Shown one piece after another: positions 34,501 to 42,894 of a DNA stretch of 64,000 bases. Position numbers and translations under genes: made by a program. The stretch lies in the NCBI GenBank assembly GCA_014529385.2, contig CM043971.1:52981209-53045208 (forward strand). The letters run 5' to 3'. Source of the stretch: Adiantum capillus-veneris. Its lineage: Eukaryota > Streptophyta > Polypodiopsida > Polypodiales > Pteridaceae. The notes under the pieces were generated by a model, which saw nothing but the letters and a program-made list of their open reading frames with translations, ran no database searches and was not told the DNA's origin. Position 1 is the stretch's first letter; each line of letters opens with the position of its first letter.

Positions 34501-37500
34501 AGAAAAGAGTTTCAAAATCTCTCACAATGAGCGTCCAAAGAATCTCCCTTGGTCATCCGAAGATGATTCCAAGCAGTTCGTATATCTCTTTCGTACTCTT
34601 GAGTCAGCCAAGAAGAAATAAAAAGCCTTTCAACCATTCAACCGGAGCTTCATTTCTCAGTAGAAGAGTGAACCACCATGTTCGAGCATCTCGGAAAGGA
34701 TTCAAATCGAGTGTCCATCTATAAATTCTTTACTTTCTTGCTTTTATCTTCGAGAAAGTCATATTGGTTGGCTTTATAGAAACGTTTCTTCTTTGCATAA
34801 AACATGTGATCGTTGGAGTCCAAAGTATCTGAGGATGAGTCCTCGGTAGAATTGTCAGAAATTGGGCAAAATCTAGGCTTCTTTGCCTTTCTCTTGCCCT
34901 TTCCGAAGCTTTGCTTTTTTGCTTCGCTTGTCCATGTTTTTCAGCGAGTACAGGTTTTGCTTTTCTGCACTCGTTTGTCTTTTCGGCTTTACTCCCTATC
35001 TGAGAGGAGAAGCAATGGCCACACGCCGTCTCGAATAAATCTTATCAATCTGGTAATTCTTCATGTGTATCACCAATCTCGGGTCCTTGGAGTACTTAAT
35101 CAATCTGTTCACACATGCCAATCTGCAGTTGACGTTTGTACTCCTTTTCTGGCAAACTTGTCTGATTTTTTTTTTGTCCAAATCTTCATTCTTTTCTTCA
35201 GTACCCATGCCGGATCTTCAACTTTTCTTTGCCTTCCCACTGAGAGGTGTCATCTCTGTCAGATTCTTCACGAGAACCCATGTGTAATCTTGGATTTTTA
35301 ATGGCTTTATGCCTTGTAAGACAGAGCGATGAAGACGGGAGCGCGCCCGATGCGCGATGTATGAAGGGTGGGAGTGGCTAATAAGTCCGGGGTCGTGACG
35401 CGGAGATTCTTTCCCAAAAGCTGTGTGCACTGAAAAAAGAATCGGATCCTCCGTAGAAGAAGAATCTTTCTGCGCTCTGATACCATTGTAACAAACTTGG
35501 ACACTCCAAGTCAAGATTCTACCGCGACACAACACAAATTCACTTCAAAACAGTTCACAATAAATTCGACGGAGTTCCGTGCCAAGAGGTATTGGCCCCA
35601 AAGACTTGCGCCCCTTTCGGTATTTCTTTTTATATTAATCTTCGAGCAAAGTACAACTCTTGCGGGGGTGCTCGCTCTCAGACTCTGCGTCCAGATGCTC
35701 TGCAGAGGGAGCCTCCCTTGGGTTTATTATAAATGTTACAAAGGATGCTAAAAGCAGAGCCCCAAAAGCTTCTTAAAAATCAACTTAAAAATAAAGCAAC
35801 TTTTCCCAAAAGCTTCACTAAGCAATTGCGTAGGATTTCTCTTGCTTTTTCCCACACAAATCCAGCGCAAATCACGGGTTTCCGTACAACATGCCACGTC
35901 AGCATGCTTTCGCAAATCACGTCTCAAATCTTGGGTTCTTCTGTACGGTGCCACATCAGCATATCTGCTGGTTTTCTGGGCTGCAGCTGGGGTGTGTGTG
36001 TGTACCACCGCAAGGACCAGCCACGTCACCAGTTTGTGACATCTCACTCATGGACCAATCCTCATCATACCTGATCTTCGAAAGTTATTTGAAGTACAGT
36101 GTGATGCTTCAGGCGATTGCATTGGTCCAGTTTTTAATCAAGAAGGCCACGCAATAGCTCATAAAAGTAGACGACTTTGTGATGCGGACCTTCATGCTTC
36201 CATCTATGAGAAGGAACTCATGGTAGTTATTCATGCTCTTTGAGTTTGGAAGCACTATCTTCTGGCAGCAAATTTTATAATCAAGATGGATCTTCGATAT
36301 TTTCTCATCCAACATAAGTTGTCTAAGAAACAAATGAGATGGGCTAATTTACTCTCCATGTTTCACTGCTAAATACTACACACTTTGGGAAGCAAGAACG
36401 TAGTTGCTATTGCTCTTTCTTGATAGCCCCAGTAAATTCTATAACGCTACATGAGATGTATCTCGGCAACTTCGACTTCAGTGACATATAGCAACAACTA
36501 CAATGACATATAGCAACAGCTACAAACTGGTACTGAAACTTTTCCCTACTCTATTAAGGATGGTTATCTTTATTTTCACTAGACTCTTTGAGTGGCACGA
36601 CCACTTAGAACAAAGGTGATGGATGAAGCCCATGCTTCTCCTTACGTAGGACATAGAGGCATAATGTCCACAACACAAGCCTTAGAAAGATACTTTTATG
36701 GCCAACACTACGAGCTGACGTACATAAATACGTTAGAATGTGTACCATGCCAAAAAGCTAAGTATGATCCCCTTAAAACTCATGGCTTACTTCAACCCCT
36801 ACCCTCAGGTACCCTGGGAAAGTATTGCCATGGATCTTATAATGGATATACCATGAACTCCAAATGGAAAAGATGCAATTTGGACCAGTATAGACAATTT
36901 CATTAAGCAAGGGTACTTTTACGGTTTGAAAAGGCAAGGTTAAAGAAGATGAAGGGCAAGGAAAGGTTGTTTCCGAAGCTCAGCATGCGTTACTATGGGC
37001 CTTTTAAGTTTTCAGGTACTTGAGAAGATGAGCGATGTTGCTTATAAGCTGAAATTGCCTGATACTTGGAAGATTCATAATGCATTTCACGGGAGTCTTT
37101 TAAGACCCTTCGTGGGTGATGTGCTAGAAGATCTGCAAGATGAGGATCAACTAGAAAGACCCTTCGTGGGTGATGTGCTAGAAGATCTGCAAGATGAGGA
37201 TCAACTAGAAGTTGAGGAACTTGATGAGATCGTGGTACCTGAGCAGGTTTTGGCACATAAGGAAAGAAAAGTTAAGGGAAAAGTTGCATGATGGTGTTTG
37301 GTGAAGTTCAAGAACTATCCACCTATGGATGCAAAGTGGATGGAAGAGTGTGAACTCCTAGAGTCACCAAATGTATTGCAGCTTTACCTGGAGGCCTTTG
37401 GGTCACAGCCTACGTATGCCCCAACTCGACGTGCTCAAAGGAGGCGTAATGATGGAGCTAGCATATCAAATGTACATACGGATTCAAGGCAATAGAAGTG

Positions 37501-40500
37501 GACACTGCTCTACAAATGCTAAAGGTATTATGCTCTTCTATCGTAGATGAAATGACAAAAGTAAGTCATTTGTATCTATGTTTCATGACCTTTCCTGCGG
37601 ATACAAAAGAGTGCTAATCACACTAAATCATCTATGGCATGTATATCTGGCATGCAATCGAGGACGTTTGCGATTTCAAGAGGGGGGTATGGCACGAGGC
37701 TGTGGCAACCACTAACCTTAGTTGTTGGTTTCTTTCCCTTTGAAACGAACGAGGAGGATGGATCTCCCGGCCACACGGACCGCCTACAGATGCGCGTCGG
37801 ACGAACCACCCGACCATAGCCACCATCCCGCAGCTTCCCTTGTGCTGGGCCAGCATCCGAGGACGTAGGCGTGCACCTGTAAGACCAGCCGTCCCATACC
37901 ACCCGGCCTCACCTCCTCGAGGTGACCTCGCGCACTCCTAGCCTCACGGGCTAACCACTCATAGTCACAAGGGACGCATTCCGGGACGGGGGACGGGGCT
38001 GAAATGGATTTTTAGTGTAAAAAAGAGAGCGGGACGGCAAGTGGGGACGGGAAGCCCGAAAAAGGGCGTCCCCTGTTACTATGTTTAAACCACTGGCACT
38101 CTGCGAGTGGGGTCAATCCCTGCAAATGAGGCCTTGGCCTCCCTTTTATAATAATGGCCGGCCACACTGGCCGTGTCCACACTACGTCCACCCGGACAGT
38201 GGACGCCCATCCCGATGGCATCTGGGCTAGATCCCCTCTCTTGTGAGCGGGACATAACATACTTCCCCCCTTAAGAACCATTGATGTCCTCATCAATGAA
38301 GTGGGGATACTGAGCCTTCAAAGCTCTAACAGGTTCCCAAGTAGCAAACCTTTCAGATTGACCCTTCCATTTAATTAAGTACTCGTCATAAGCCTTTTGG
38401 CGCGAATGACGGGTACGATGATCTAAAACTGCTTCTGGTTCTCGAGGAATATACTCAGTTTGCATATCTTGCCATACATTTTCCTCGATAGGCACAACAA
38501 CGTCGGCTTCGCCCAATTTCTCTTTAAGGCGGCTGAGATGACCATGTACAATTTTGGGGGGTTTATGCGTGTTTGCCAAGGCTCTTAAGAGCCTTCTGAA
38601 GAACAGGTACCAGATTAGCTAACTGCTAATCCCCCACAGGTACGCATAGTTCCATCGTAAAGGATTGCGAAAACGGAGAGATTTCTCGCGTGAAAACTCG
38701 TTCATTTCAAAGGGGAATTGTGCCATTGCGTGCGGGGAGCACCTAAGGAACGCGTGGACGTGCTCGCTCCGCCCAAAACGATCCAAAACAAAAAATTACA
38801 GCATGCTGTATTTTTCTGCAGGTTTAGGGTTTCGCACCTAAACTGCAGGACATCACCAGGGGAGCCTTGGGAAAGCCTTGGGATGCTTAACTAGGGCTTT
38901 GGGCACCTGACAGTGACAAAACAGGGAATTACAGCACGCTGAAATTGACTTGCAGCTCACTGGAAAGCTTTCAAATCGCAAGGGAAAGTGTCCTTGACGT
39001 GTACTTTTGACCTACAGGGGTTTTTGCACCGCTATGTTGGCATAATTGGGTCAAAAACCCGCAATTACAGCTATGGATAGGTTTGGACAGCTTGGTGAGA
39101 GTTAGGTATGAGTGTTCGGATTGTCTATTTGCAATAAGAGTAAAGAAATACCGAAAGGGGTGCCAGTTTTTGGGCCTACAAGGTGTCACTGTCAGCTTGG
39201 TAGCTCTCTAGTTACTTGGCCGCGGTTTGTTTGAAGTGTTAATTCCAGTCATAGGTTTATTCGTTAAGTTCCTCTGTGTCGTAAAGTTCAAGTAAAGAAT
39301 CGGGTGAAAGTTAAAGTCTACCACCCTACGGGCCTCGGTGTGTCGATAGAGCTGCTAAGGGGCTAGAGCATAGAAACAAGGGACTCGGGGACGTGGCCCT
39401 TTTTGGTAGGGACGGAACGGGGGACGCCGGACGGGACCGCGGGACGCGACGGGGACGGGTCCCTCACATGGAACACAGAGGGGACGCGTCCCAGGACGCG
39501 GACAAGGGACCCCACACCTTTTTTCTCAGCTTTTCAGAGTCTTGAGCTATATGCCAATGTTTCCCACTAGACTCTACTAATCCACTCTTCACTTGTACAT
39601 CCTTACTTTTTCCCCTTTGAGTATGATGATTGATCATCATGTCAACATGTGTAGCGTGTGCTCACCACGTTCTTACCACGTGTTATATTTTGGTATTTAT
39701 GAGTGCAAACCCCACTTTTTCTTTGCAATCTTGTGCTCTTAGTGTTGTCTAGTATAGAACAAGTGTTTTTTAACACGCGTCCCCTGACCCATCCCCCGTC
39801 CCTTGTTTTGCCACGTCCCCGTCCCTTGTTTTGCCCCGTCCCCGGGACCCGTCACGTCCCGAGACCCGTCCCCATCCCCATGTGACTATGGCCTAGAGCT
39901 TGAGTGTGGTGATCACACAAGACGTCTCACAAAATGAGACGTGAGTCCTATTTATAGGGGTTCTTACTTAACCTCTATTCAACTAAGGGTGCGTTCACAC
40001 ATAGGGTCGGTTCATAGTGCACACTGGCCGGACTTAGCTCAGGTGCCCATCCTAATGTCTGGGGATGTAACACATGTGCCAGGAAGCACCACTATTAAGA
40101 ATTCAAGCTCTACCATCTTGAACCACAAAAGTTGTCTCAACCTCTGATGTCCCTAGAGAATCTACCGCCGCCGTAGAAGTCGAAACATTGCCAACTTATT
40201 TTGGACCACTTCTGCCAATAATGGCCTTTGTCCCACAATGATTGCAATGCCAATCCGCTTTCAAAGCCTCTTTTTCAACATCGCTCTTCTTTCAATTGTT
40301 GTTACTTTTCTTCTTACCCTTTTGTTTCTTGTTGTAGTTGTTGGAAGAACCGGACCAAGGCTTCAAAGCGTGGCGAAAAACCGACCAAGTTGCTTTTTTG
40401 GCATCTAACGACATTAACAAAGTAGCTTAGGAATAAGAGAATACATTGTTGCAGTCTGTGCTAGCCAAAACCAAGCACTGGACATGTGCGAGCATGTGCA

Positions 40501-41903
40501 TGCGTAAAACCTGTGTTTTAGCATTGTGTAGCTGTCATGAATTGGGGACAATTTATAAGGATTTTACTCTTTCAAGTGAGATGTTGAAACTTGAGGTCAG
40601 ATTCATCAGTATAGACGACAAGATTTGGGGGATATTCATTGCAGAGAAGCAAGAAAAAGCAATCTTCATGTGCGTTTGGTGCAGCCAGTAATCAGCCATC
40701 AGATCTGCAGATTTCAGTCCATAGATGGAGAAGAAAAGAAGCTGGAAGCAGCCCTAGAAGCGTATTAAATCAAATCTGTCCGATAGATCTGTGTTTTCAA
40801 CTCTGCAGCCATCATTGTCAGCCAAGAAATCCGTAGGTCTAGCCTCTCTGATCAAGTAGGCAGCAGCCCCAAGAGGAGCCTCTTGCGAGGAATCGTTTGA
40901 AGGCTGAAGCCACTACTGGACAACAAAGAGAGCAGACAGCCAATGCATTCGGTGAGATCTCCATCAAAGGTACCATCACCTTTACATGAGCATCAAGGTA
41001 CGGATACCATTCCAGAGGCAGGAAATCACCATTAACACAAAGGTACGTCTGTAAATGCAAAGAACTAAGTAGTGGCCCAAATGAGCAAGGTGTGATTGTT
41101 TTAGTGTAATAGCTGATCTATGTATCAGATGGGCCTAACAAGAACATACATACATAGCCAGAGTAGAGTGAAGAGCGCACGCAAGACAGCTTGAGGATCT
41201 AAGTAGATGTTGGTCTAATTTTTTGGATCTAAGTAGATGTTTGTCTCAAGTCGTCGGCTGCTGCCAGGAACGGCTAGGCAAGGGTGTCAGGCATTACAGA
41301 AAGAAAATGATGTGAAAGAATGCTTGACAACCTTAATTTTATTATGGTTCCTGGACTTTGAGAGTGTTCCAAATTCCTTCACCCTTACAAGAGTAGTGAA
41401 AGGAGAGATGAGGGAGAGAGAAAGAGAAAGAAGAAAGTGCACTACCATGGGGTGCCAATCAATCCTGTCACGGGGCCCCCACGGCATTGTTGGAGTGGTA
41501 TTTTGCTTATGTATCGCATAAAGGGAATGTACAATTTAGTTTTAAAATCTTCCAAAGTGCAAAAAAAGTTTACATTGCTAATGAATGAAGCAGCAAAACT
41601 TGCAAATCAGTAGGTTTAATGTTATAAGCACCTTCATTTTGAGATACTTCACACTTTCTTTTCAGCATTTGGTTCAAGCAGATTTCAGCTGTGCTAGATT
41701 AATCAATACATTCTTCTCAAGAGCCAACCTTCGATTAGCAGATTTCAGTGTAAGCATTCACGGGCTTGTGAATGGTGAATTATGCATTTTTATGTATGTA
41801 AGAGTTAGAAATTAAAAGGGTCATGCTTGTTTTGTTGTCATGTACGATCTACTGATGCAGTTTGCAGAAGCTGATGGATCCAACTTCCACAATGCAATCC
41901 TTC
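24372..41903 (+). CDS. FIP2: FIP2-like BTB/pentapeptide-repeat protein, exons 1-6, 3' end not in window
   Basis: Join of 24372-24420, 27387-27493, 27726-27860, 28038-28190, 41666-41749 and 41861-41903. The product starts [18 protein letters not shown], the KCTD-type BTB (T1) signature. It continues [29 protein letters not shown] and L-R-E-A-E-Y-Y-Q-L, then an acidic linker and pentapeptide repeats ([18 protein letters not shown]). This order matches Arabidopsis FIP2 (At5g55000), which was found as a formin FH-domain interactor; KCTD-like proteins often act as oligomeric adaptors. About 190 residues are encoded here; the remaining repeats must lie beyond 64000 or are lost. All six exons are free of stops and all donors and acceptors are GT/AG, so the locus looks selected. 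Confidence 0.85.
25454..25541 (+). repeat. (TG)n(AG)n(AAG)n compound microsatellite
   Basis: TG, then AG, then about twelve AAG units in direct succession inside FIP2 intron 1. Confidence 0.97.
25840..25989 (+). repeat. LTR end plus primer-binding-site remnant
   Basis: TATAAATA (25845-25853), then CT-rich sequence, then GACA (ending 25977) followed by TGGTATGCAAGC. The last resembles the initiator tRNA-Met site TGGTATCAGAGC with three changes. The left end of the LTR is not resolved. Confidence 0.55.
26150..26560 (+). pseudogene. Gypsy protease-region remnant in intron 1
   Basis: The frame near 26360-26450 reads [20 protein letters not shown], matching the V-I-L-G-M-P-W-L end of gypsy protease regions, with stops on either side. 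Upstream ORFs to 26150 are probably part of the same decayed gag-pol. Full RT is absent. Confidence 0.5.
27387..27493 (+). CDS. FIP2: FIP2 exon 2
   Basis: 107 nt; completes the second Gly of L-N-V-G-G and runs through T-T-V-N-T-L-T and [12 protein letters not shown] to D-S-K. The acceptor is CTCTCAG and the donor GTATCT. The residue after G-G is Met, where the family often has Lys. Confidence 0.86.
27726..27860 (+). CDS. FIP2: FIP2 exon 3
   Basis: 135 nt, 45 codons in phase 0, encoding [20 protein letters not shown] and [10 protein letters not shown], the C-terminal half of the BTB fold. Intron 2 (27494-27725) is 232 bp. The donor is GTATGC. Confidence 0.88.
28038..28190 (+). CDS. FIP2: FIP2 exon 4
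   Basis: 153 nt, 51 codons. Encodes the acidic linker (N-K-K-D-D-E-E-E-K), E-I-L-K-C-I-Q-S-E, and the first pentapeptide units ([13 protein letters not shown]). Intron 3 (27861-28037) is 177 bp. The donor is GTAAGA. Confidence 0.87.
28434..28700. repeat. LTR fragment related to element G
   Basis: TGTCACAAACAGGAGTGTATAACAAT, an AG tract and then GGGCGGGTCCCCGGGAC resemble 52814-52990 and 56480-56680 of the G LTRs. Only the first 200-270 bp are recognisable. Short AG tracts lie at 28349-28395 and 28498-28525. Confidence 0.6.
29101..29633 (+). pseudogene. Gypsy A reverse transcriptase fragment
   Basis: [10 protein letters not shown], a stop, P-F-G-L-I-N-A, then the active site F-F-D-D-I-L-V-F-S and, after a frame change, [13 protein letters not shown]. 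Reading then shifts towards C-S-Y-Y-K-R-F-I-R. It is interrupted at 29633 by element B; the RNase H part resumes at 36048 after the duplicated CTCAC. Confidence 0.82.
29634..30196 (-). repeat. Element B 3' LTR
   Basis: 563 bp. It carries the conserved lineage block at 29751-29790 (reverse of AAATACCAAAAGGGGCGCC) and ACGTGGC near its minus-sense start. The adjacent TACCCCCCTCTTGAAAG (30197-30213) is the reverse of the polypurine tract. Confidence 0.9.
30214..30810. other. Element B 3' untranslated internal region
   Basis: Noncoding sequence between chromodomain stop and polypurine tract. A homologous stretch is found at 59610-59845 (element H) and, inverted, at about 47560-48100 (element C). 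Confidence 0.65.
30811..31140 (-). pseudogene. Element B chromodomain tail
   Basis: Minus-strand frame [11 protein letters not shown], an acidic hinge, then [11 protein letters not shown] and [16 protein letters not shown], a chromodomain-like end typical of chromoviruses. The upstream part needs another frame. Confidence 0.82.
31423..32090 (-). pseudogene. Element B integrase
   Basis: Fragments in three frames: P-F-T-G-H-R-G-I and C-L-V-C-Q-K-V-K-F (H2C2 finger), [31 protein letters not shown], and T-D-E-Q-S-E-I-A-N. The usual T-D-G-Q-S-E has Glu for Gly. DDE residues are present but frame changes separate them. Confidence 0.86.
32206..32700 (-). pseudogene. Element B RNase H
   Basis: Frame of about 160 codons: [60 protein letters not shown]. 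The V-x-D-A-L-S-R-K end is frame-shifted near 32250. Confidence 0.86.
32688..33420 (-). pseudogene. Element B reverse transcriptase
   Basis: The 158-codon frame from 33164 shows [29 protein letters not shown], and the intact active site [19 protein letters not shown] follows. Finger-domain motifs upstream (33170-33420) lie in other frames with small indels. Confidence 0.88.
33630..33985 (-). pseudogene. Element B protease region
   Basis: The minus-strand reading near 33950 gives [14 protein letters not shown], in place of the D-S/T-G-A family motif. Later frames give [12 protein letters not shown] and L-E-I-P-W-Y, the end of the domain. There are two frame changes. Confidence 0.7.
33986..35420 (-). 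pseudogene. Element B gag with zinc knuckle
   Basis: An intact CCHC knuckle [14 protein letters not shown] is encoded at 34138-34179 (minus strand). Upstream are short frames homologous to the gag of element C, including the Ser/Lys-rich middle and the start region close to the primer-binding site. Many frame changes occur, so no full gag is made. Confidence 0.75.
35475..35486 (-). promoter_or_regulatory. Element B primer-binding site
   Basis: GCTCTGATACCA on the plus strand is the exact reverse complement of TGGTATCAGAGC (initiator tRNA-Met). Confidence 0.92.
35487..36041 (-). repeat. Element B 5' LTR
   Basis: 555 bp, similar along its length to 29634-30196 with scattered substitutions and small indels. 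The conserved block lies at 35594-35630. Confidence 0.9.
36042..36440 (+). pseudogene. Gypsy A RNase H fragment
   Basis: After the duplicated [39 protein letters not shown], then a stop, and K-Q-M-R-W-A-N-L-L. It is the continuation of the RT at 29101-29633. Confidence 0.78.
36580..36906 (+). pseudogene. Gypsy A integrase N-terminal fragment
   Basis: Frame with [24 protein letters not shown] (H2C2 finger, altered) and L-L-Q-P-L-P. The catalytic core is missing: the text jumps at about 36910 to the tail region, an internal deletion of roughly 200 codons. Confidence 0.78.
36907..37495 (+). pseudogene. Gypsy A integrase tail and chromodomain with tandem duplication
   Basis: [29 protein letters not shown], then the hinge unit [18 protein letters not shown]. 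This unit is repeated exactly in frame (37103-37156 and 37157-37210). [11 protein letters not shown] and [14 protein letters not shown] close the chromodomain after a TGA near 37289. The C-terminus is basic. Confidence 0.82.
37674..37689 (+). promoter_or_regulatory. Gypsy A polypurine tract
   Basis: TTTCAAGAGGGGGGTA, identical to the tracts of elements B and C, directly before TGGCACGAGG, the presumed 3' LTR start. Confidence 0.8.
37690..38259. repeat. LTR mosaic: gypsy A 3' LTR start and element F LTR
   Basis: The left part starts TGGCACGAGGCTGTGGCAAC after the A polypurine tract, and its first 60 bp recur at 52117-52175. The right part ends ...GACATAACA at 38259, followed by a reversed polypurine tract, so it is the LTR of a minus-strand element (F). 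I cannot place the border; a GGGACG-rich cluster lies at 37974-38076. Confidence 0.5.
37974..38076. repeat. GGGACG-rich cluster 1
   Basis: Six or more GGGAC(G) words in about 100 bp, ending with AAAAAGGGCGTCCCC. It lies inside the LTR mosaic. Confidence 0.7.
38260..38276 (-). promoter_or_regulatory. Element F polypurine tract
   Basis: Plus-strand TACTTCCCCCCTTAAGA reads on the minus strand as TCTTAAGGGGGGAAGTA, directly before TGTTATGTCCCGCTC. Confidence 0.7.
38271..38579 (-). pseudogene. Element F integrase tail and chromodomain
   Basis: 102-codon frame with [11 protein letters not shown], an acidic hinge, [14 protein letters not shown] and [17 protein letters not shown], a good chromodomain with its aromatic residues. 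The minus-strand element is cut at about 38580, so only the last hundred codons of pol survive. Its chromodomain differs in sequence from those of B and C, so it is another gypsy family. Confidence 0.82.
38580..39375. other. Intron 4 stretch with LTR-like block
   Basis: No coding sequence is recognised. At 39142-39176 the words TAAAGAAATACCGAAAGGGG and TGCCAGTTTTTGGGCC match the block shared by the gypsy LTRs, so part of this is a decayed LTR whose ends I cannot define. Confidence 0.5.
39376..39514. repeat. GGGACG-rich cluster 2
   Basis: Dense GGGACG/GGGACGC words (GGGGGACGCC, GGGACCGCGGGACGCG, GGGGACGGGTCCC). G-rich on the plus strand. Confidence 0.75.
39770..39885. repeat. GGGACG-rich cluster 3, inverted
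   Basis: CGTCCC-rich, so the complement of clusters 1 and 2. It includes a near tandem repeat of CGTCCCTTGTTTTGCCACGT and ends ...CCCATGTGACTATGG. Its reverse complement resembles the opening of cluster 1 (CATAGTCACAAGGGACG). Confidence 0.75.
39886..41650. other. Rest of FIP2 intron 4
   Basis: At 40150-40420 the minus strand carries a Lys/Asn-rich stretch and a C-N-H-C-G-T-K motif resembling a copia gag knuckle in broken frames. An AG-rich tract lies at 41405-41435. No other gene is seen. Confidence 0.4.
41666..41749 (+). CDS. FIP2: FIP2 exon 5
   Basis: 84 nt, 28 codons, encoding [24 protein letters not shown], pentapeptide repeats of the A-(N/D)-L/F-x-x type. The acceptor is TTTTCAG and the donor GTAAGC. 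Confidence 0.84.
41861..41903 (+). CDS. FIP2: FIP2 exon 6
   Basis: 43 nt. [14 protein letters not shown] plus one base of an Arg codon. The acceptor GATGCAG was chosen over the TTTGCAG seven bases downstream because it keeps the five-residue register. The donor is GTGAGT. Intron 5 is 111 bp. Confidence 0.8.
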
Positions 41904-42039
41904 GTGAGTAAGACTGCTTCAGCATACATTGTTGTTCTTTATTCTCAAAAAGTTATTTTGTGACAAGTTGCATTAGTGATGCTAAGCAGCAATACGCAAG
42001 GCATTTTGTAAACTGATAATTAGAGATGACTGGATAGTT

Positions 42040-42044
<5 letters not shown>

Positions 42045-42092
<48 letters not shown>
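42045..42092 (+). repeat. (TC)n microsatellite
   Basis: About 23 TC units, 140 bp after FIP2 exon 6. Confidence 0.95.
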
Positions 42093-42199
42093 AAACATAG
42101 TGTTCCGATAGGATCTCTGACAGGTATGTATTAGACAGACTTGGATCACATCTCCCCTTCAGCCGAAGATGTCACACTACAAAGATCATTTCCTAACCA

Positions 42200-42273
42200 T
42201 ACTCGAGGATGGGTTCATATAGCGACCACGCTATATGGATACCTACATGTCACACTAGCTCACGGGTGGCAAT
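42200..42273 (+). pseudogene. LINE-like C-terminal remnant, left part
   Basis: The frame ending C-H-T-S-S-R-V-A-I at 42273 is cut by element C. It reads on in the same frame from the duplicated GCAAT at 48666. On its own the left part is too short to classify. Confidence 0.4.
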
Positions 42274-42824
42274 TGTCACAAAGTGATGACGTGGCGGATA
42301 GCAAAAACCCTAATTTCTGCCAAAAACCCAAAATTCCTGCAAACCCTAATTTCTGCCAGAAACCCTAATTTCCGAAAATCGCGGAGGCAGGGTTTTTTTT
42401 AATAATAATTTTACTTAATGATGAGCAACGCAATTCCTAGCTTTTTGCTACGCAAGGATTTTGGATGAGAGAAAGAGTTGAATTGCTTTATTTTAACTCT
42501 CATTGAGAGAGAGAGAGAGAGAGAGAGAATTTGCTTTCAAGCTTTTGGGCATCCCTTGTAACCTTTAAATTAGTGGTGAGGGCCTCACTTCTCAGAGCAT
42601 CTGGACGCAGAGTCTTGAGAGTGAACCCCGAGCCATTCTCTTGTACTTTGAACTGATTAATACAAAAGAAATACCGGAAGGGGCGCCAGTCTTTGGGGCC
42701 AATATCTCTAGGCACGGAACTCCGCCGGGCCAGTGCAAATCTGTTGTGATCTGTGAATTGTTTGAAGTGGTTATTTGGTGCTGTCGCGACTGATTCTTGA
42801 CTTGGAGTGTCCAAGTCTGTTGCA
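42274..42824 (+). repeat. Element C 5' LTR
   Basis: 551 bp. ACGTGGC lies 15-21 bp from the tip, an AG tract at 42504-42528 and the conserved block at 42665-42700. Ends CTGTTGCA. Confidence 0.93.
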
Positions 42825-42825
42825 A

Positions 42826-42837
42826 TGGTATCAGAGC
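42826..42837 (+). promoter_or_regulatory. Element C primer-binding site
   Basis: TGGTATCAGAGC, an exact match to the initiator tRNA-Met complement, one base after the LTR. Confidence 0.95.
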
Positions 42838-42894
42838 ACGGCCGATTTCTCTTCTACGGGAAATCCGATCCCCAATTTTTTTTCCGCGGCACTT

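Larger units (their letters stand above)
29634..36041 (-). mobile_element. Ty3/gypsy element B nested in gypsy A
   Basis: LTRs at 29634-30196 and 35487-36041 begin (minus sense) TGTCACAAACTGGTGACG and end TTGTTACA. Flanks CTCAC at 29629-29633 and 36043-36047 form the target duplication (T is also shared, so TCTCAC is possible). Minus-strand order: primer-binding site, gag, protease, RT, RNase H, integrase, chromodomain tail, polypurine tract. It belongs to the same family as C and D. Several frameshifts make it defective. Confidence 0.93.
28191..41665 (+). other. FIP2 giant intron 4 (13,475 bp)
   Basis: Bounded by GTAAGA and TTTCTTTTCAG. It contains an LTR fragment, gypsy A split by gypsy B, a minus-strand gypsy end (F), GGGACG-rich clusters and a copia gag remnant. 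The exons on both sides keep phase 0 and read on in the pentapeptide pattern, which supports a single intron. Confidence 0.75.

Noticed and set aside
34813-35301. Plus-strand 162-codon ORF
   Set aside because: Antisense to the Lys/Ser-rich gag of element B; Phe/Leu-rich composition is the complement of Lys/Glu codons.
42092-42112. Possible small exon after the CT tract (TCTCTCAG ... GACAG GTATGT)
   Set aside because: It has splice-like borders, but the encoded residues do not continue the FIP2 pentapeptide pattern.
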